A stretch of 64,000 nucleotides of DNA from Stramonita haemastoma (lineage: Eukaryota > Mollusca > Gastropoda > Neogastropoda > Muricidae), in the NCBI GenBank assembly GCA_030674155.1, contig CM060335.1:46901233-46965232 (forward strand), given 5' to 3'. The position numbers were made by a program, and so were the translations under genes. Positions within the stretch are counted from its first letter, which is position 1. Each line of letters starts with the position of its first letter. Below the pieces are notes generated by a model, which did not search any database, was not told where the DNA came from, and worked only from the letters and a program-made list of their open reading frames with translations. This document shows positions 12,671-23,929 of the stretch, piece after piece.

Positions 12671-12913
12671 ATTGGCCCTTATATGGATGAATAGTATTTT
12701 TAAAACATTGTTGATTATGACACACGTGATTTGTTTTCCGACAAATACTTAGGATATGACTGATGTAATCTTCGTGTTTCATTGTTCCTGATACATTATT
12801 TCATATGTATTATTCGTTGATAGTGATATGTTTATAGCACATGTCACATGCCCACTCCATCTGCCCACCATTCTTTTGTATTGTGACCTAAGACCCATGT
12901 ACAGTAACAGTTT
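12671..12913. other. Unique intron sequence
   Basis: Sequence after the RT relic with no recognisable feature. Confidence 0.5.
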
Positions 12914-12934
12914 GAACTAACTCTCTCTCTCTCT

Positions 12935-12996
<62 letters not shown>

Positions 12997-13008
12997 CTCC
13001 TCTCTCTC

Positions 13009-13042
<34 letters not shown>

Positions 13043-13050
13043 CTCTGTAT
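12914..13050. repeat. (TC)n array
   Basis: TC units with CCTC interruptions end about 55 bases before the gene A exon b acceptor and may add to its pyrimidine tract. Confidence 0.95.
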
Positions 13051-13104
13051 GTTGACAAGACCCTTATATTTTCTAAACTGGTGTGTGTCATCTGTCAATG
13101 TTAG

Positions 13105-13209
13105 GAAAAACCATTTTAGCCTTAGGTGTTGCCCTGGGGGTTGTCGCTGCCCTAATGCTTCTCGGCCTCTTCCTCATCATGTACAGAACAAGAAAGAGAA
13201 AACAAAAAG
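13105..13209 (+). CDS. Gene A, exon b: transmembrane helix and stop-transfer
   Basis: A 105-base exon runs from an acceptor (GTCAATGTTAG, with a CTAAAC branch-like site upstream) to a consensus donor AAAG|GTGAGT. In phase 1 it reads KTILALGVALGVVAALMLLG and then LFLIMYRTRKRKQK. That is about 23 hydrophobic residues followed by seven basic residues within ten, the classic anchor of a type I membrane protein whose C-terminus is in the cytoplasm. Phase 1 on both sides matches exon a (2676-2708) and exon c (17847-17868). The other two frames give no such pattern. I do not recognise the family: an adhesion or scavenger-type receptor would fit, but the ectodomain is not in the window. Confidence 0.85.
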
Positions 13210-13232
13210 GTGAGTTTTGATACGTTCTTAAT

Positions 13233-13283
13233 GTGGTGTGTGTGTGTGTGTGTGTGTGTTGTGTGTGTGTGTGTGTTCGTGCG

Positions 13284-13340
<57 letters not shown>

Positions 13341-13395
13341 TGTGTGTGTGTGTGTGAGTGCGTGCTTGTGTGTGTGAGCGCAAGTGTGTGTGTTG
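13233..13395. repeat. (TG)n with (GCGT)n core
   Basis: TG units flank about fifteen GCGT units, beginning 24 bases after the exon b donor. Confidence 0.95.
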
Positions 13396-13734
13396 GAACA
13401 TAGGGTGATTTCCCTTGCATATAGACAGTTACACCAATTGTTGGTTAACGTTTTGGTTAAAGATTTATCAGATTATGCTGTCGAATTACCACAGCTGAAG
13501 CGACTTAGATGCCTGCTACGAAAGTCCACCTGACCTCGGGAAAATCTGTGGAGAAGAAGAGCACCACTGTGTACTCAACTGAGGACAGTCGACATATCAA
13601 CTGGGGGACCACAACACTTCAGTCTGCAGTGTTACTGATAAACTCCAGTCAACCTGACAGGGACAGAAGAAGGTAGAGAAGAGAAGACAGCTCAGATGCA
13701 GGTAGAAGAAGACAGCAGAATGAGGGAGAGAAGA

Positions 13735-14290
13735 CAGGGAAGAGAAGAAGACAGGCAGAAGAGGAGGAAAGAGAAGACAGGCAGAAGAGGAGAGAGAAGA
13801 CAGGCTGAGAGGAGGAGAGAAGCAGGCAGAAGAGGAGGGAGAGAAGACAGGCAGAAGAGGAGGAGAGAAGACAGGCAGAAGAGGAGGAGAGAAGACAGGC
13901 AGAAGAGGAGGAGAGAAGACAGGCAGAAGAGGAGAAGAGAAGACAGGCAGAAGAGGAGCAGAAAAGATAGGCAGAAGAGGAGGAGAGAAGACAGGCAGAA
14001 GAGGAGGAGAGAAGACAGGCAGAAGAGGAGCAGAAAAGATAGGCAGAAGAGGAGGAGAGAAGACAGGCAGAAGAGGAGAGAAGACAGGCAGAAGAGGAGA
14101 GAAGACAGGCAGAAGAGGAGGAGAGAAGACAGGCAGAAGAGGAGGAGAGAAGACAGGCAGAAGAGAAGGAGAGAAGACAGGCAGAAGAGAAGGAGAGAAG
14201 ACAGGCAGAAGAGGAGGAGAGAAGACAGGCAGAAGAGAAGGAGAGAAGACAGGCAGAAGAGAAGGAGAGAAGACAGGCAGAAGACAGGGG
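13735..14290. repeat. 24-bp purine-rich minisatellite in a gene A intron
   Basis: About 22 units of a 24-base purine-rich motif built on AGAAGAGGAGGAGAGAAGAC, with 15- to 24-base variants. The unit is a multiple of 3, so frames stay open on both strands (208 codons on +, 271 on -). These read as repetitive Arg/Glu/Lys or Leu/Ser/Phe strings without splice sites or homology. I treat it as non-coding. Confidence 0.9.
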
Positions 14291-14589
14291 ACGGGGAAAC
14301 AACAAGGCAAAACGATTTTTAGACCAGTGAATTTTTTAAATTCTGAAATTTCACTTGGTCTGTTCATGTGTACGCCTCCACCAAACGACACTGTTCCTAC
14401 AGCAACACCCATGTCTCCTGACTACACTCTGCAGCGTGGCCTATGTGTTCTGCACGTGAAGACCACCACTAGGCCTCTGATGTCACCCAGGATTTTAAGG
14501 GACACAGACCTAAAACATCAAAACAAAAGGGACTTGTATGCCTAAAACATCAAAACAAAAGGGACTTTATATGCTTTTATCTGTTCCTT
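14291..14589. other. Unique intron sequence of gene A
   Basis: A direct duplication of about 25 bases is present (CCTAAAACATCAAAACAAAA at 14509 and 14541). No exon-like segment is seen. Confidence 0.5.
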
Positions 14590-14920
14590 TATTTCTTCAT
14601 TCTTTTATATCGAGAAATGGGATAAGCACTCATGTGCTGTTTTACAGCCAGTTCCTGTGTGTATGCAGTTTTGTAAATGTCACCAGCTCCAACCGGCACA
14701 CAATGGCCTACTCTTACGAAAAGCAGAAAAGGATTGAACATGTGCGCAAGATGTTTTGCGTGCGTTCGCACACGGGCCGGTTTATAGTCTCATCTAAAGG
14801 ACTTTTGGAGAGAGTGGCGTCAGCGCTTATGTTAACTCTAGGAGAGAAATCCCCTCGAACAGGAATGGAACCGGTGAGCTCAAATTGCTCGCGCAATGTT
14901 CTGAACACTAGGCTATCCCG
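14590..14920 (-). mobile_element. tRNA-derived SINE, family C, near full length
   Basis: Read on the minus strand it has a tRNA-like head (GGGATAGCCTAGTGTTCAG, then GGTTCCATTCC). A body follows with CGTGTGCGAACGCACGCA and CGGTTGGAGCTGGTG. The 3' end has GATAAAGA-like sequence, here on + as CTTTTATATCGAG. Family C is the most frequent SINE here, with pieces at twelve places in all. Confidence 0.8.
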
Positions 14921-14934
14921 TGTATATGTGTATT

Positions 14935-15158
14935 TATTTCATTTTTTCAAAATTTCTTTTATGTCGAGGATAATGGGATAAGCACTCATGCTTTTTTACA
15001 TCCTGTCCCTGTGTGTATGCAGTTTTGTAAATGTCATCTGTTCACACCGGCACATGATGGCCTACTCTTACGAAAAGCAGAACATGATTTAACGTGTGCG
15101 CAAGATGTTCTGCGTGCATTCACACTCGGGGACTCGGTTTATAGTCTCGTCCAAGGAC
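14935..15158 (-). mobile_element. SINE family C, head-truncated copy
   Basis: Same body and 3' end as the neighbouring copy, but it stops at GTCTCGTCCAAGGACTT, the head/body border, and abuts a TG array. The two copies lie head to tail. Confidence 0.8.
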
Positions 15159-15162
<4 letters not shown>

Positions 15163-15226
<64 letters not shown>

Positions 15227-15247
15227 TTTGTGTGTGTGCGCGCGCGC

Positions 15248-15282
<35 letters not shown>

Positions 15283-15292
15283 TGAGCGTGCG
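15163..15292. repeat. (TG)n array with (CG)n interruptions
   Basis: TG units occupy most of the stretch, with GCGCGCGCG blocks at 15240 and 15290. Confidence 0.95.
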
Positions 15293-15299
15293 CGCGCGC

Positions 15300-15730
15300 C
15301 TGCCGTGGATACAGCGGGGGACAATGACTGTAACAATGCACTACAGAAGGCTGAAGACCGTAGTAACAGTGTGGATGTCATCAGAGACTTTGTCAGTGAA
15401 CTTACAGATGGATCTCTACAGAGAAAACTGCGAAACGTGTCAAGGAAATCAGGACTTTCGCCGTGTGTTGCTTTCTGAGGATCTGCCTACTACAGTGGTG
15501 TGCGAAAGTGATGAGGTGACGTTTCACTTTCACAGTTGAAAGAGGTTGTCTATGGATATCTTTTGGTTGGTCAAAAGGACCATCAAACACAAGACGAAGG
15601 AAGAAGGGAAATTTACTTCAGGCTGCAGCTGTGGACATCTGCTGACCCCAAGAAGATCAAAGACGGGATCAGTAGAGGACTTGATAAATTACACAGGGTT
15701 ATGGACGCAGTCAGAGTCATTCTGGGATAG
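15300..15730 (+). pseudogene. Unrecognised coding-like segment inside a gene A intron
   Basis: Composition and reading frames look protein-like, unlike the flanking repeats. One frame gives [20 protein letters not shown] (15367-15426). A shifted frame gives [20 protein letters not shown] (about 15474-15533). From 15536 another frame runs KEVVYGYLLVGQKDHQTQDE and then REIYFRLQLWTSADPKKIKD to a TAG at 15728-15730. The pieces are adjacent and need two frame changes. An AG following TTTCACTTTCAC at 15535 could instead be a splice acceptor. I cannot name a family. It may be a relic of a host gene or of a mobile element. Confidence 0.4.
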
Positions 15731-15777
15731 GCAATACTGGCTACTTTTTGATCAAGCATCGTGTGTGTGAGTCTGTG

Positions 15778-15855
15778 AATGCGTGAGTCTGTGAGTGTGT
15801 CAGTCTGTGAGTGTGTCAGTCTGTGAGTGTGTCAGTCTGTGAGTGTGTCAGTCTG
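15778..15855. repeat. 16-bp minisatellite (GTGAGTGTGTCAGTCT)
   Basis: About four units with single-base variants. Confidence 0.85.
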
Positions 15856-15887
15856 GATCATGAGAGTAAGTAGGAAGAGGTGGAGGA

Positions 15888-15888
<1 letters not shown>

Positions 15889-15971
<83 letters not shown>

Positions 15972-16029
15972 AGAGAGGCAAGGCAAGGCAAGGCAAGGCA
16001 AGGCAAGGCAAGGCAAGGCAAGGCAAGGC
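15889..16029. repeat. (GA)n then (GGCAA)n
   Basis: About 90 bases of GA are followed by ten GGCAA units. GGCAA is the complement of the TTGCC repeats that end family C SINE tails at 16632 and 51045, so the pentamer belongs to the SINE tail. Confidence 0.95.
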
Positions 16030-16115
16030 AAAATCTTTTATTCGAGGATAATAGATAAGCACTCATGTGCTTTTTTACATCCAGTCCCCGCCCTTTTCAG
16101 GGATACATCAAGTTG
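16030..16115 (-). mobile_element. SINE family C, 3' end fragment with (TTGCC)n tail
   Basis: It contains the complement of GACTGGATGTAAAAAAGCAC and GAGTGCTTAT, the conserved family C 3' end. It continues into GGGATACATCAAGTT instead of the usual body, so this is a distinct subfamily also seen at 16632 and 50965. Confidence 0.75.
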
Positions 16116-16528
16116 AAAAGATACTAAACAATAAAGCTTTACGCGATACCAAACAACACACAAGAATAAGGACACTATATATGAACAGGTAATAAAAAAA
16201 TGCACTCAATCAGAAGACAAAAATCTGAAGTCACAATAAAAATATTTTGATTATGGAAGAATAGAAAAGTGTTAATAGGTAAGGAGCAAACAAGAAAACT
16301 AGATAAATCAACAACTGAAAACATCAATCCACCACCATCTGTCAAAAGTTATACATGTGACATAAATCATACAATTGGGTAAAAGGGGGAAAAAAATAAC
16401 TAATATCCTTATTGGAGGGGAGGGGGGGTAGAGATACTATCAATAAAAATGTAAATAAAATAAAATTTATAAAAAAAAAAATGAAAAATAAAAAGTTACA
16501 AAAAACATCCTAGATGTTTCAAGAGAAT

Positions 16529-16529
<1 letters not shown>
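16116..16529. other. AT-rich intron sequence of gene A
   Basis: A-rich, with no exon, repeat family or RNA gene visible. Confidence 0.55.
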
Positions 16530-16571
<42 letters not shown>

Positions 16572-16578
16572 AGAGGAG

Positions 16579-16611
<33 letters not shown>

Positions 16612-16612
16612 G
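16530..16612. repeat. (GA)n array
   Basis: GA units with GGGGA and GGAGA interruptions. Confidence 0.95.
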
Positions 16613-16713
16613 CAAGGCAAGGCAAGGCAAAATTCCTCCACTCGAGGACAACAGACAAGCACTCGTGTGCCTCTTTCACATCCAGTCCCCGCTCCCCCCG
16701 GGACAACATCATG
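16613..16713 (-). mobile_element. SINE family C, 3' end fragment with (GGCAA) tail
   Basis: Three GGCAA units are followed by the conserved 3' end (complement of GGGACTGGATGTGAAAGAG). It ends near CGGGACAACATCATGAT, the same short form as at 16030. Confidence 0.75.
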
Positions 16714-16715
16714 AT

Positions 16716-16790
<75 letters not shown>

Positions 16791-16800
16791 CAGAGGAGGT

Positions 16801-16853
<53 letters not shown>
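16716..16853. repeat. (GA)n then (TG)n
   Basis: About 37 GA units, a short GGCAGAGGAGG bridge, then about 26 TG units. Confidence 0.95.
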
Positions 16854-16856
<3 letters not shown>

Positions 16857-17154
16857 CCCCGCGAGCGTGCGCCCAGAACAACTTGGCACAGCTTGACACG
16901 ATACTGAATAATTATTTCCGTGTTTCTGTGAAAAAATGGAAGGATCAATAGGGTCTGCATGGCAGAACTTAGTGACATGGCGGCCTTGTCACTGCCTGTT
17001 TATGATGATGTCAAATTCAATTTTGCATTTATAGTACTCCCTCCCCCATTCCTTCCCATTGCAATGGACGAAAGCTTTATCCAATAACATTTTCAAAATC
17101 GAAATTAAAAAATCGGAACCTCTGTGTCTTTGTGTATCTCTGTCTCTGTCTGTC
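16854..17154. other. Unique intron sequence of gene A
   Basis: No feature can be supported. Confidence 0.5.

Positions 17155-17232
<78 letters not shown>
17155..17232. repeat. (TG)n array
   Basis: About 37 TG units, followed by a short CTAG/GACA repeat to 17280. Confidence 0.95.
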
Positions 17233-17339
17233 TAACTAGCTAGCTAGCTACATAGACAGACAGACAGACAGACAGACAGAGGGAGCAGTACAGAGATAGA
17301 TAGGTAGACAGGTAGGCAGTAGGTAGGCAGGCAGACAGA

Positions 17340-17655
<316 letters not shown>

Positions 17656-17846
17656 AAAAGTATATAAGATAGTGTATGAGCATGTGTGTGTGTGCGCGTC
17701 CGAACATGCGTGAGTGCGTGTGTGTTTGTGCGTACGTGCGTGCATGCACGCACGCACGCGCGTGTGTGTATGTATCTATGTAGTTGTTGTTGTTGTTTCA
17801 GAGTTCTGTATTTATGATTCTAAATATTATTTTGTTTTTCTTTCAG

Positions 17847-17868
17847 CTACTGTTCAACTGCAAGAACG
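17847..17868 (+). CDS. Gene A, exon c (cytoplasmic juxtamembrane, 22-bp microexon)
   Basis: A 22-base exon lies between a good acceptor (TTTGTTTTTCTTTCAG) and the donor GTAAAT. Entering in phase 1 it reads ATVQLQE and leaves two bases (CG). These join the G that opens exon d to make CGG (Arg). It therefore changes phase from 1 to 2 exactly as exons b and d require, which chance would not easily give. It adds a short polar segment after the basic stop-transfer sequence. Confidence 0.75.
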
Positions 17869-18056
17869 GTAAATCCTCGTCCCAATCATCTTTCTTCTGG
17901 GCTTGATCCTTCGTTTGTTATCTCTTTCCACTACATTTCCATCTGAACACACATGCACACGTATATACGTGCGTGCACGCACACGCGCATATAATACATA
18001 CACAGACATACAGACAAATACACAGACGTACACACACACGCGAGCACACACCCACA
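17869..18056. other. Intron start with CA/CG-rich sequence
   Basis: CACACG/CATACA-rich sequence at 17945-18055. No gene. Confidence 0.5.
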
Positions 18057-18348
18057 CAGAGGGGGATTGGATAGCCTGGTGGTCAGAGTGATGCGCTCGT
18101 GACCTACTGACCTGGGTTCTAATCTCGTTGAAGAGGATTTTTTTCTCTGGAATTAAAATCAGTGCATGCAGAACATCTTGGTACACGTAAAACCCTGTTC
18201 CATTTTTCGGAAAAGTAGGTCATTGTGTGCCAGTGGGAACAGATGACCCAATTTATGGAACTGCATACACACGGGAACTGGATGTAAAAAAAGCACATGA
18301 GTGCTTATTCCATTGTCTTCGGAATAAAAGAATTAATCAAACAAACAC
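18057..18348 (+). mobile_element. SINE family C, + strand, internally shortened
   Basis: Head GGATAGCCTGGTGGTCAGAG and GGGTTCTAATC are followed by the body (AGTGGGAACAGATGAC, ACTGCATACACACGGG). The 3' end is GAGTGCTTATTCCATT and an AATCAAACAAAC tail. Part of the middle is missing compared with the copy at 54256. Confidence 0.8.
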
Positions 18349-18394
18349 TCACATGCGCGCCCACCTGCTCCCCCCCCCCCCCCACATATATGCA

Positions 18395-19079
<685 letters not shown>

Positions 19080-19161
<82 letters not shown>
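19080..19161. repeat. (TG)n array
   Basis: About 41 TG units without interruption. Confidence 0.97.
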
Positions 19162-19163
<2 letters not shown>

Positions 19164-19408
19164 GAGTGTTGTATGAACAAGATCTGGCATTTTCAGCTTG
19201 AATGCTAATAGGAGTTTTCTTCTGGAAGTGTCTTCTGCTTCCCTGTTGGCCGAATGCAAGCTGCGGAGAGTGCTCTGATGATCTGACTCGCCTAAAAGAT
19301 CAGCATCCTGCTTGTGAAGCAAGATTGTGGAGTCAAAATGAATTAAAAAATGGAGGGCTCCAGATCAGCTTCAAACCAGAGATAGATCTCGCTGTTTCCC
19401 TATATAAA

Positions 19409-19720
19409 TCATGATGATGATGATGATGATGATTTTTCGTCTTATTCTTCTTCTTCTTCTTATTATTATTATCATCATTATTATTATTGTTGTTGATGTT
19501 GTTGATATTATTATCATCACCACCACCACCACCTCCACCACCACCACCATCATCATCAACATCATCATCTTCTTCTTCTTCTTCTTCATCATCAGTTTCA
19601 TCATCATCACTATCATCACCATCATTATCACCACCATCACCATCATTATCGCCACCACCATCACCACCATCCTCCTCCTCCTCCTCCTCCTCCTCATCAT
19701 CATCATCATCATCATCTCTC
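19409..19720. repeat. Mixed trinucleotide array (ATC, TTA, ACC, TTC, CTC)
   Basis: Blocks of ATG, TTC, TTA, ACC, ATC and CTC triplets end about 55 bases before gene A exon d. The poly-Asp/Glu and poly-Ser frames are artefacts. Confidence 0.95.
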
Positions 19721-19775
19721 CCTTTGTACTGCATTCTTTTCATGACTGGCTGACAGAAGTTTCTTTTTTTTTCAG

Positions 19776-20046
19776 GAGGAAGTCCATTCAAATGATCCAG
19801 GAACTGAAGGAGAATCTCAGCACCAAACCAGGCTATGAAGAGGGTGGCGCTTCATTGTCCTCCGGTGCCTATTGGGATGCTGAAGCCACGTCCTCAGGTG
19901 CACACTCCAGCAGCACTGGAGCTTCTGTCTCTGAAGCTAGCGCCTCTGGAAATGAGGCAGCTAACCCTGCTAACCCAACGGGGTTATTATTTCCAGAACA
20001 ATATGCAACATCTATTGAGGTCGGTGGGAAGTCAACAGTGGTCTAG
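19776..20046 (+). CDS. Gene A, last exon: cytoplasmic tail
   Basis: After a strong acceptor (TTTCTTTTTTTTTCAG) the exon continues in phase 2 for 90 codons, counting the stop TAG at 20044-20046. It begins RKSIQMIQELKENL, a possible short helix, followed by TKPGYEEGG. A Ser/Gly/Ala/Glu-rich stretch with GAYWDAE comes next, and the end is FPEQYATSIEVGGKSTVV. Three tyrosines (in GYEEG, AYWDA and QYATS) could be phosphorylated, although none is a clear ITIM. The final T-V-V fits a class I PDZ ligand. Composition and codon use are unlike the adjoining repeats. The function is unknown; a receptor or adhesion-type tail is my inference. No clear AATAAA follows within 150 bases. Confidence 0.8.
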
Positions 20047-20144
20047 GACGGTCAACTATGTGGACAGGACAGAGTGACTGTGTTGGACAGTAAATCAACG
20101 CCAAGTCCTACTGTTGCAAAATCCGTCCATGATACGAGATAAAC

Positions 20145-20291
20145 GTTTCTTGTTCTTGCTCTTGTTCTTGTTCTTGTTCGTCATCTTCTACTTCGCATTC
20201 TCCTTTGCATTCTTCTTTGCATCCTTCTTCTTTTTCTTCTTCTTCTTGTTCATTTTCTTGTTGTTGTTGTTGTCGTTGTTGTTGTTGTTGC

Positions 20292-20322
<31 letters not shown>

Positions 20323-20390
20323 CTTCTTCTTCTTCTTCTTCTTCTTCTTCTTCTTCTTCTTCTTCTTCTTCTTCTTCTTCTTTGCAGTTC
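20145..20390. repeat. (TTG)n and (TTC)n arrays
   Basis: TTGTTC and TTC words are followed by a TTG block and a long TTC block. Probably in the 3' flank or 3' UTR of gene A. Confidence 0.93.
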
Positions 20391-22867
20391 TTTGATTTCT
20401 TCTTCGCAGTTCATTGAATTCTTCGAATTTGTTCCATCTATCTCTATTTATCTATCCCGTAGTCTGGCGACCGTGGGGGCACCCCTGAAGACTCGGCTAC
20501 CAGTCCCTCCATTCCTCTTTCTGTTCTGCCTTTCTCAAATTTTTGTTGATTTCTAGGCCCGTTCATTCGCTATGCTGTCCTCCCATAGGCCCATCTCTTC
20601 CTTGGACTGCCTCTTTTTCTTCCTCTTTGGACAGTGCCTTTCGGTACTGATTTTGCAAGTCCTTTTGATCTTGTTACATGCCCGTACCATTTAAGTTTAC
20701 ACCTCTTTACGACTGATAGAAGGTTTTCATAGGGACCAATGGTTTGCTGGAGTATGTTATGCACTTCTTTGTTGCTTATTTGGTCTCTGTAGGAGATGCC
20801 AAGGAGTCTCTGGAAGCATCTCATCGCTACTGCATATACTCTTCCCTCCAATTCATCAGTCAGGGTCCACGATTCACAGGCATACAGGAATATAGATTAT
20901 GTCAAGGGAGCGCGTTAGTCTGATCTTGGAGTTGAGTGAGATATTTTTATCTTTCCAGATGGTGTTCAATTTTGACAGTGCTGTTATTGTCTGTGCAATC
21001 CTGCATACTACCTCTGGCTTGGACACTTCGTCTGATACAACGGCTCCCAAGGACTTGAAGCTTTGAATCGTTTCCAGATTCCGGTCATTGACGCTGATAT
21101 CAGTGCTGATGCCTTCTGCGTTATTGGTCATCAGTTTGATCTTCTCTGCACTGATATTTATGCTGTATGTTTTAGAGGCATAGTTCTGGTGTTCTGTTAG
21201 GCTGGCAAGCTCCTGTTCTGATCCTGCTAGTCCGTCAATGTCATCTGCGAAACGGAGGTTTGTGATCGTTCTGCCACCAATGCTGACTAATCCTTTATGA
21301 TGTTCCAGTGCATCAGCCATGATGCTGTCAAGGAAGATGTTGAAAAGAGTGGGTGAGAGTAGACAGTCCTGCCTTACTCCAACTGTTGTTCGAAACCAAT
21401 CTCCAATGTTGCTGTTGTAGTACAATGCACTGGTGGCCTTGTACAGCTCTTTGATGACTCTGATTAAGTTTGCATTGATGCTTTACAAATTCATGGTTGC
21501 CCACAAAGTTGCATGCCACACCCTGTCTGATGCCTTCTTAAAATCAATAAATACGTGGTAGAGGTCTTGTTGGTGTTGAAGGTACCTCTCATTTTGAGGT
21601 TGAATATCTGTTCAGTTGTGCTATGCCTGCTCTGAAACCTGCTTGTCCCTCAGCAATGATGGTCTCCTTCTTGTGGCTTCAGTCTGTTTAATATAATCTT
21701 CAACATGACCTTGCTTGGGTTGCATATGAGACTGATTGTGCGGTAATTCTGGCACTGCTGAAGATTGTCTTTCTTGGGGAAGGTGATGATAAGTGTGTTC
21801 ATGGTGTTGGTCATTTTCCTGTCTGTCAGATATTGTTGCAGATTTTTAGTAGACCGTTGATCATGGCTTCCCCTCCAGCTTGAACCAACTCAGCTGGACT
21901 ATTGTCAGCTCCTGCTGACTTCCCCCTTTTCAGCTATCTGGCTGCTGTTTCCACTTCATCTCGGAAGATAGGGTGGCTGTCTGTATTTGTGCTTGTGGGG
22001 ACATTGAGGACTTCTGGATCTCCTGTGGTTTTGTGGTTATACAGATCGGAGCAGTATTATGTCCATCTGTTCAGAATATCCTGGTCATCAGTGAGACACT
22101 TCCCATTTTTGTCTTGGATTGTTGAGCTCCTTCCCTGTTTTGTGCTAGTCAGGTCTTTCACCAGTTGGCATGCTTTCTTGCTGTTGTTTTTCTTGATGTT
22201 TTCTTCAATGTTCTGGCACTGTTAACCAATCCATTTCTCTTTTGCTTCTGTCATGGACTTTTGATTCTTTTGTTAAGTGCCCTATATTGTTCTGTTGTTT
22301 CTTCTGTTTCATTTTTCCTTTTCTTCAACTCTCTACGTTTATCACATAGTTGTAGGGTATTAGGTGTGACCCAAGGTTTTTTGACCAGTCGATGTTTGCC
22401 AAGAACTCGCTTGCTGTTTCAGTCACTGCTGCATTGAAACCATACGTCAAGGTATCTATATCCATATCATCTGAGTCTATCAGAGTGAGTGCTGCGAACT
22501 TCCCATCTATCCTTGCCTGAGAAAAATGTCTGCTACCTCTGGATCTTTCAGTCTCTCATGGTTAAACTTGATCCTGATGTTGTTCTACTTGTGATTTTTT
22601 TGTGACAGAGTCAGAATGTCATCATTACAAGATCATGGTCACTCCCTATGTCCGTTCCTGGAAAGCTTCGTGTCCGTGCAGTGTTTACGCTCGTCCTAAA
22701 TCGTCTCCTCACCATGATGTAATCTATCTGGTTGTGGTGTTCACCATTAATTTGGGCTATGCCATGTCCATCTTCTGGAGTTTTTATGTGAGCCAAAAGT
22801 ATTCACTAGCTGGAGATTGTTGTTACTGGCAAACTCCATGAGTCTCAAGCCTCTTTCATTTGTTTCT

Positions 22868-22879
22868 TTGTTGCAGTAT
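22868..22879. repeat. 12-bp target-site duplication, left (SINE A1)
   Basis: TTGTTGCAGTAT recurs exactly at 23175-23186 on the other side of the SINE. Confidence 0.9.
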
Positions 22880-23174
22880 TAAAAAAAAGTTAAAGTCTGT
22901 CCCGAGCCTAAGGCTCATCAGGCCGGTGCTTATCCCGGTTTGTGTGACGTTAAGCGACTGAGAGTCATAGACTCCCCCTGGACAGGACGCCAGTCTATCG
23001 CAGGTTTAACCCCCAACACAAGGTTGGTACCCCTTTTACACCTGGGTGGGGTGAGAAAATATCCGTAAAGTGCCTTTTCCAAGGGCACAACGCCATAGCC
23101 GAAAGCTGGGATCGAACCCGCAACCTTTAGACTACGAGTCCAACGCCCTAACCACTAGACTACAGCGGCGGCTA
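22880..23174 (-). mobile_element. tRNA-derived SINE, family A, copy 1
   Basis: On the minus strand the head is AGTCTAGTGGTTAGGGCGTT with the B box GGTTCGATCCC. The body contains CCCTTGGAAAAGGCACTTTA and CACCCAGGTGTAAAAGG. The 3' end is CAGACTTTAACT plus a T run. A perfect 12-base target duplication flanks it. From memory the body resembles the conserved core of mollusc/echinoderm SINEs; this was not checked. Copy 2 is at 37349-37643. Confidence 0.9.
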
Positions 23175-23929
23175 TTGTTGCAGTATGGTACACAAAATTA
23201 ATGGCCTGGTTGCCTTTGTGGGCATCTACTCCTATCTTTGCATTCCAGTCACCTTGTACAACAAGAATGTCTTTCTTGGGAGTTTGATTTAGAACCCCTT
23301 GTAGTTGGTTGTAGAATTCTTCTTCTTTTTTCATCTGTGCTGTCTGTTGTAGGGGAGTATGCCTGTACTACTGTAATGTTGAAGGAGGAGGTTGCTCTCA
23401 AGCAGATGGTAACAGGTCTGCTGGACACTGACTGACAGCTTATGTCCTTGTGAATGAGGAACTTCACGCCCTGTTCATGATTATCCTGTTTTCTACTAAA
23501 GTATATTTTGTGGTCTTCCTTGGTCAATGTGTCTCCCATGTTTTTCACCTTACTTTACAGAGCCTAAGGATGTGCAATTGGTATCTTACCATTTCATGTG
23601 TTAGTTCTTCCACTTTGCCTGAGGCTCTTAGTGTTCGTACATTCCAAGTGCCAATGGTGATGTAGTTTCTGGCTCGGATTTTGCTGCGTTGTACACCAGT
23701 AGCATACTTTCTACCTCTGTCCCGATGTGCAACAGATGGCACGTTCCCTGGTAACCCGGGTGACGAACGATCCGGTATGGAGATTCTGACAGCTGTCCTC
23801 ATGAGTGTATCATTGGCAAATCGAACCTGGCGGAGCCCATCCCTCTTGACGTTGGAATTTCTGGTTGGGTTTACTCCCCAAATGTGGCAGACACTACTGG
23901 GTTACATGGTTATCAGTTGAATTCTTTGC

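Larger units (their letters stand above)
20460..23920 (-). pseudogene. RTE-like LINE with endonuclease and RT, interrupted by a SINE
   Basis: Read on the minus strand it starts near 23910. An AP-type endonuclease is visible: NYITIGTWNVRTLRASGKVE (about 23655), then VVQAYSPTTDS (about 23360), and HHNQIDYIMVRRRFRTS and DIGSDHDLVMMTF (about 22745-22611). After a linker, RT blocks follow: EEQAGFRAG-like near 21640, TTVGVRQDCLLSPTLFNIFL near 21380, and LRFADDIDGLAG near 21250 with both catalytic aspartates. The open RT segment is 21425-20874. The C-terminal end is 20851-20570 (LLGISYRDQISNKE). Its 3' end lies near 20460. Several stops and frameshifts make it inactive. A SINE at 22880-23174 splits the endonuclease. 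Confidence 0.85.

Noticed and set aside
13735..14290. CRISPR-like array
   Set aside because: Units are contiguous without spacers and the genome is eukaryotic.
13597..14412. 271-codon minus-strand and 208-codon plus-strand frames in the purine minisatellite
   Set aside because: The 24-base unit keeps every frame open. There is no flanking coding sequence, and it sits in a gene A intron.
19409..19720. Acidic poly-Asp/Glu protein on the minus strand
   Set aside because: Trinucleotide repeat artefact next to a gene A acceptor.
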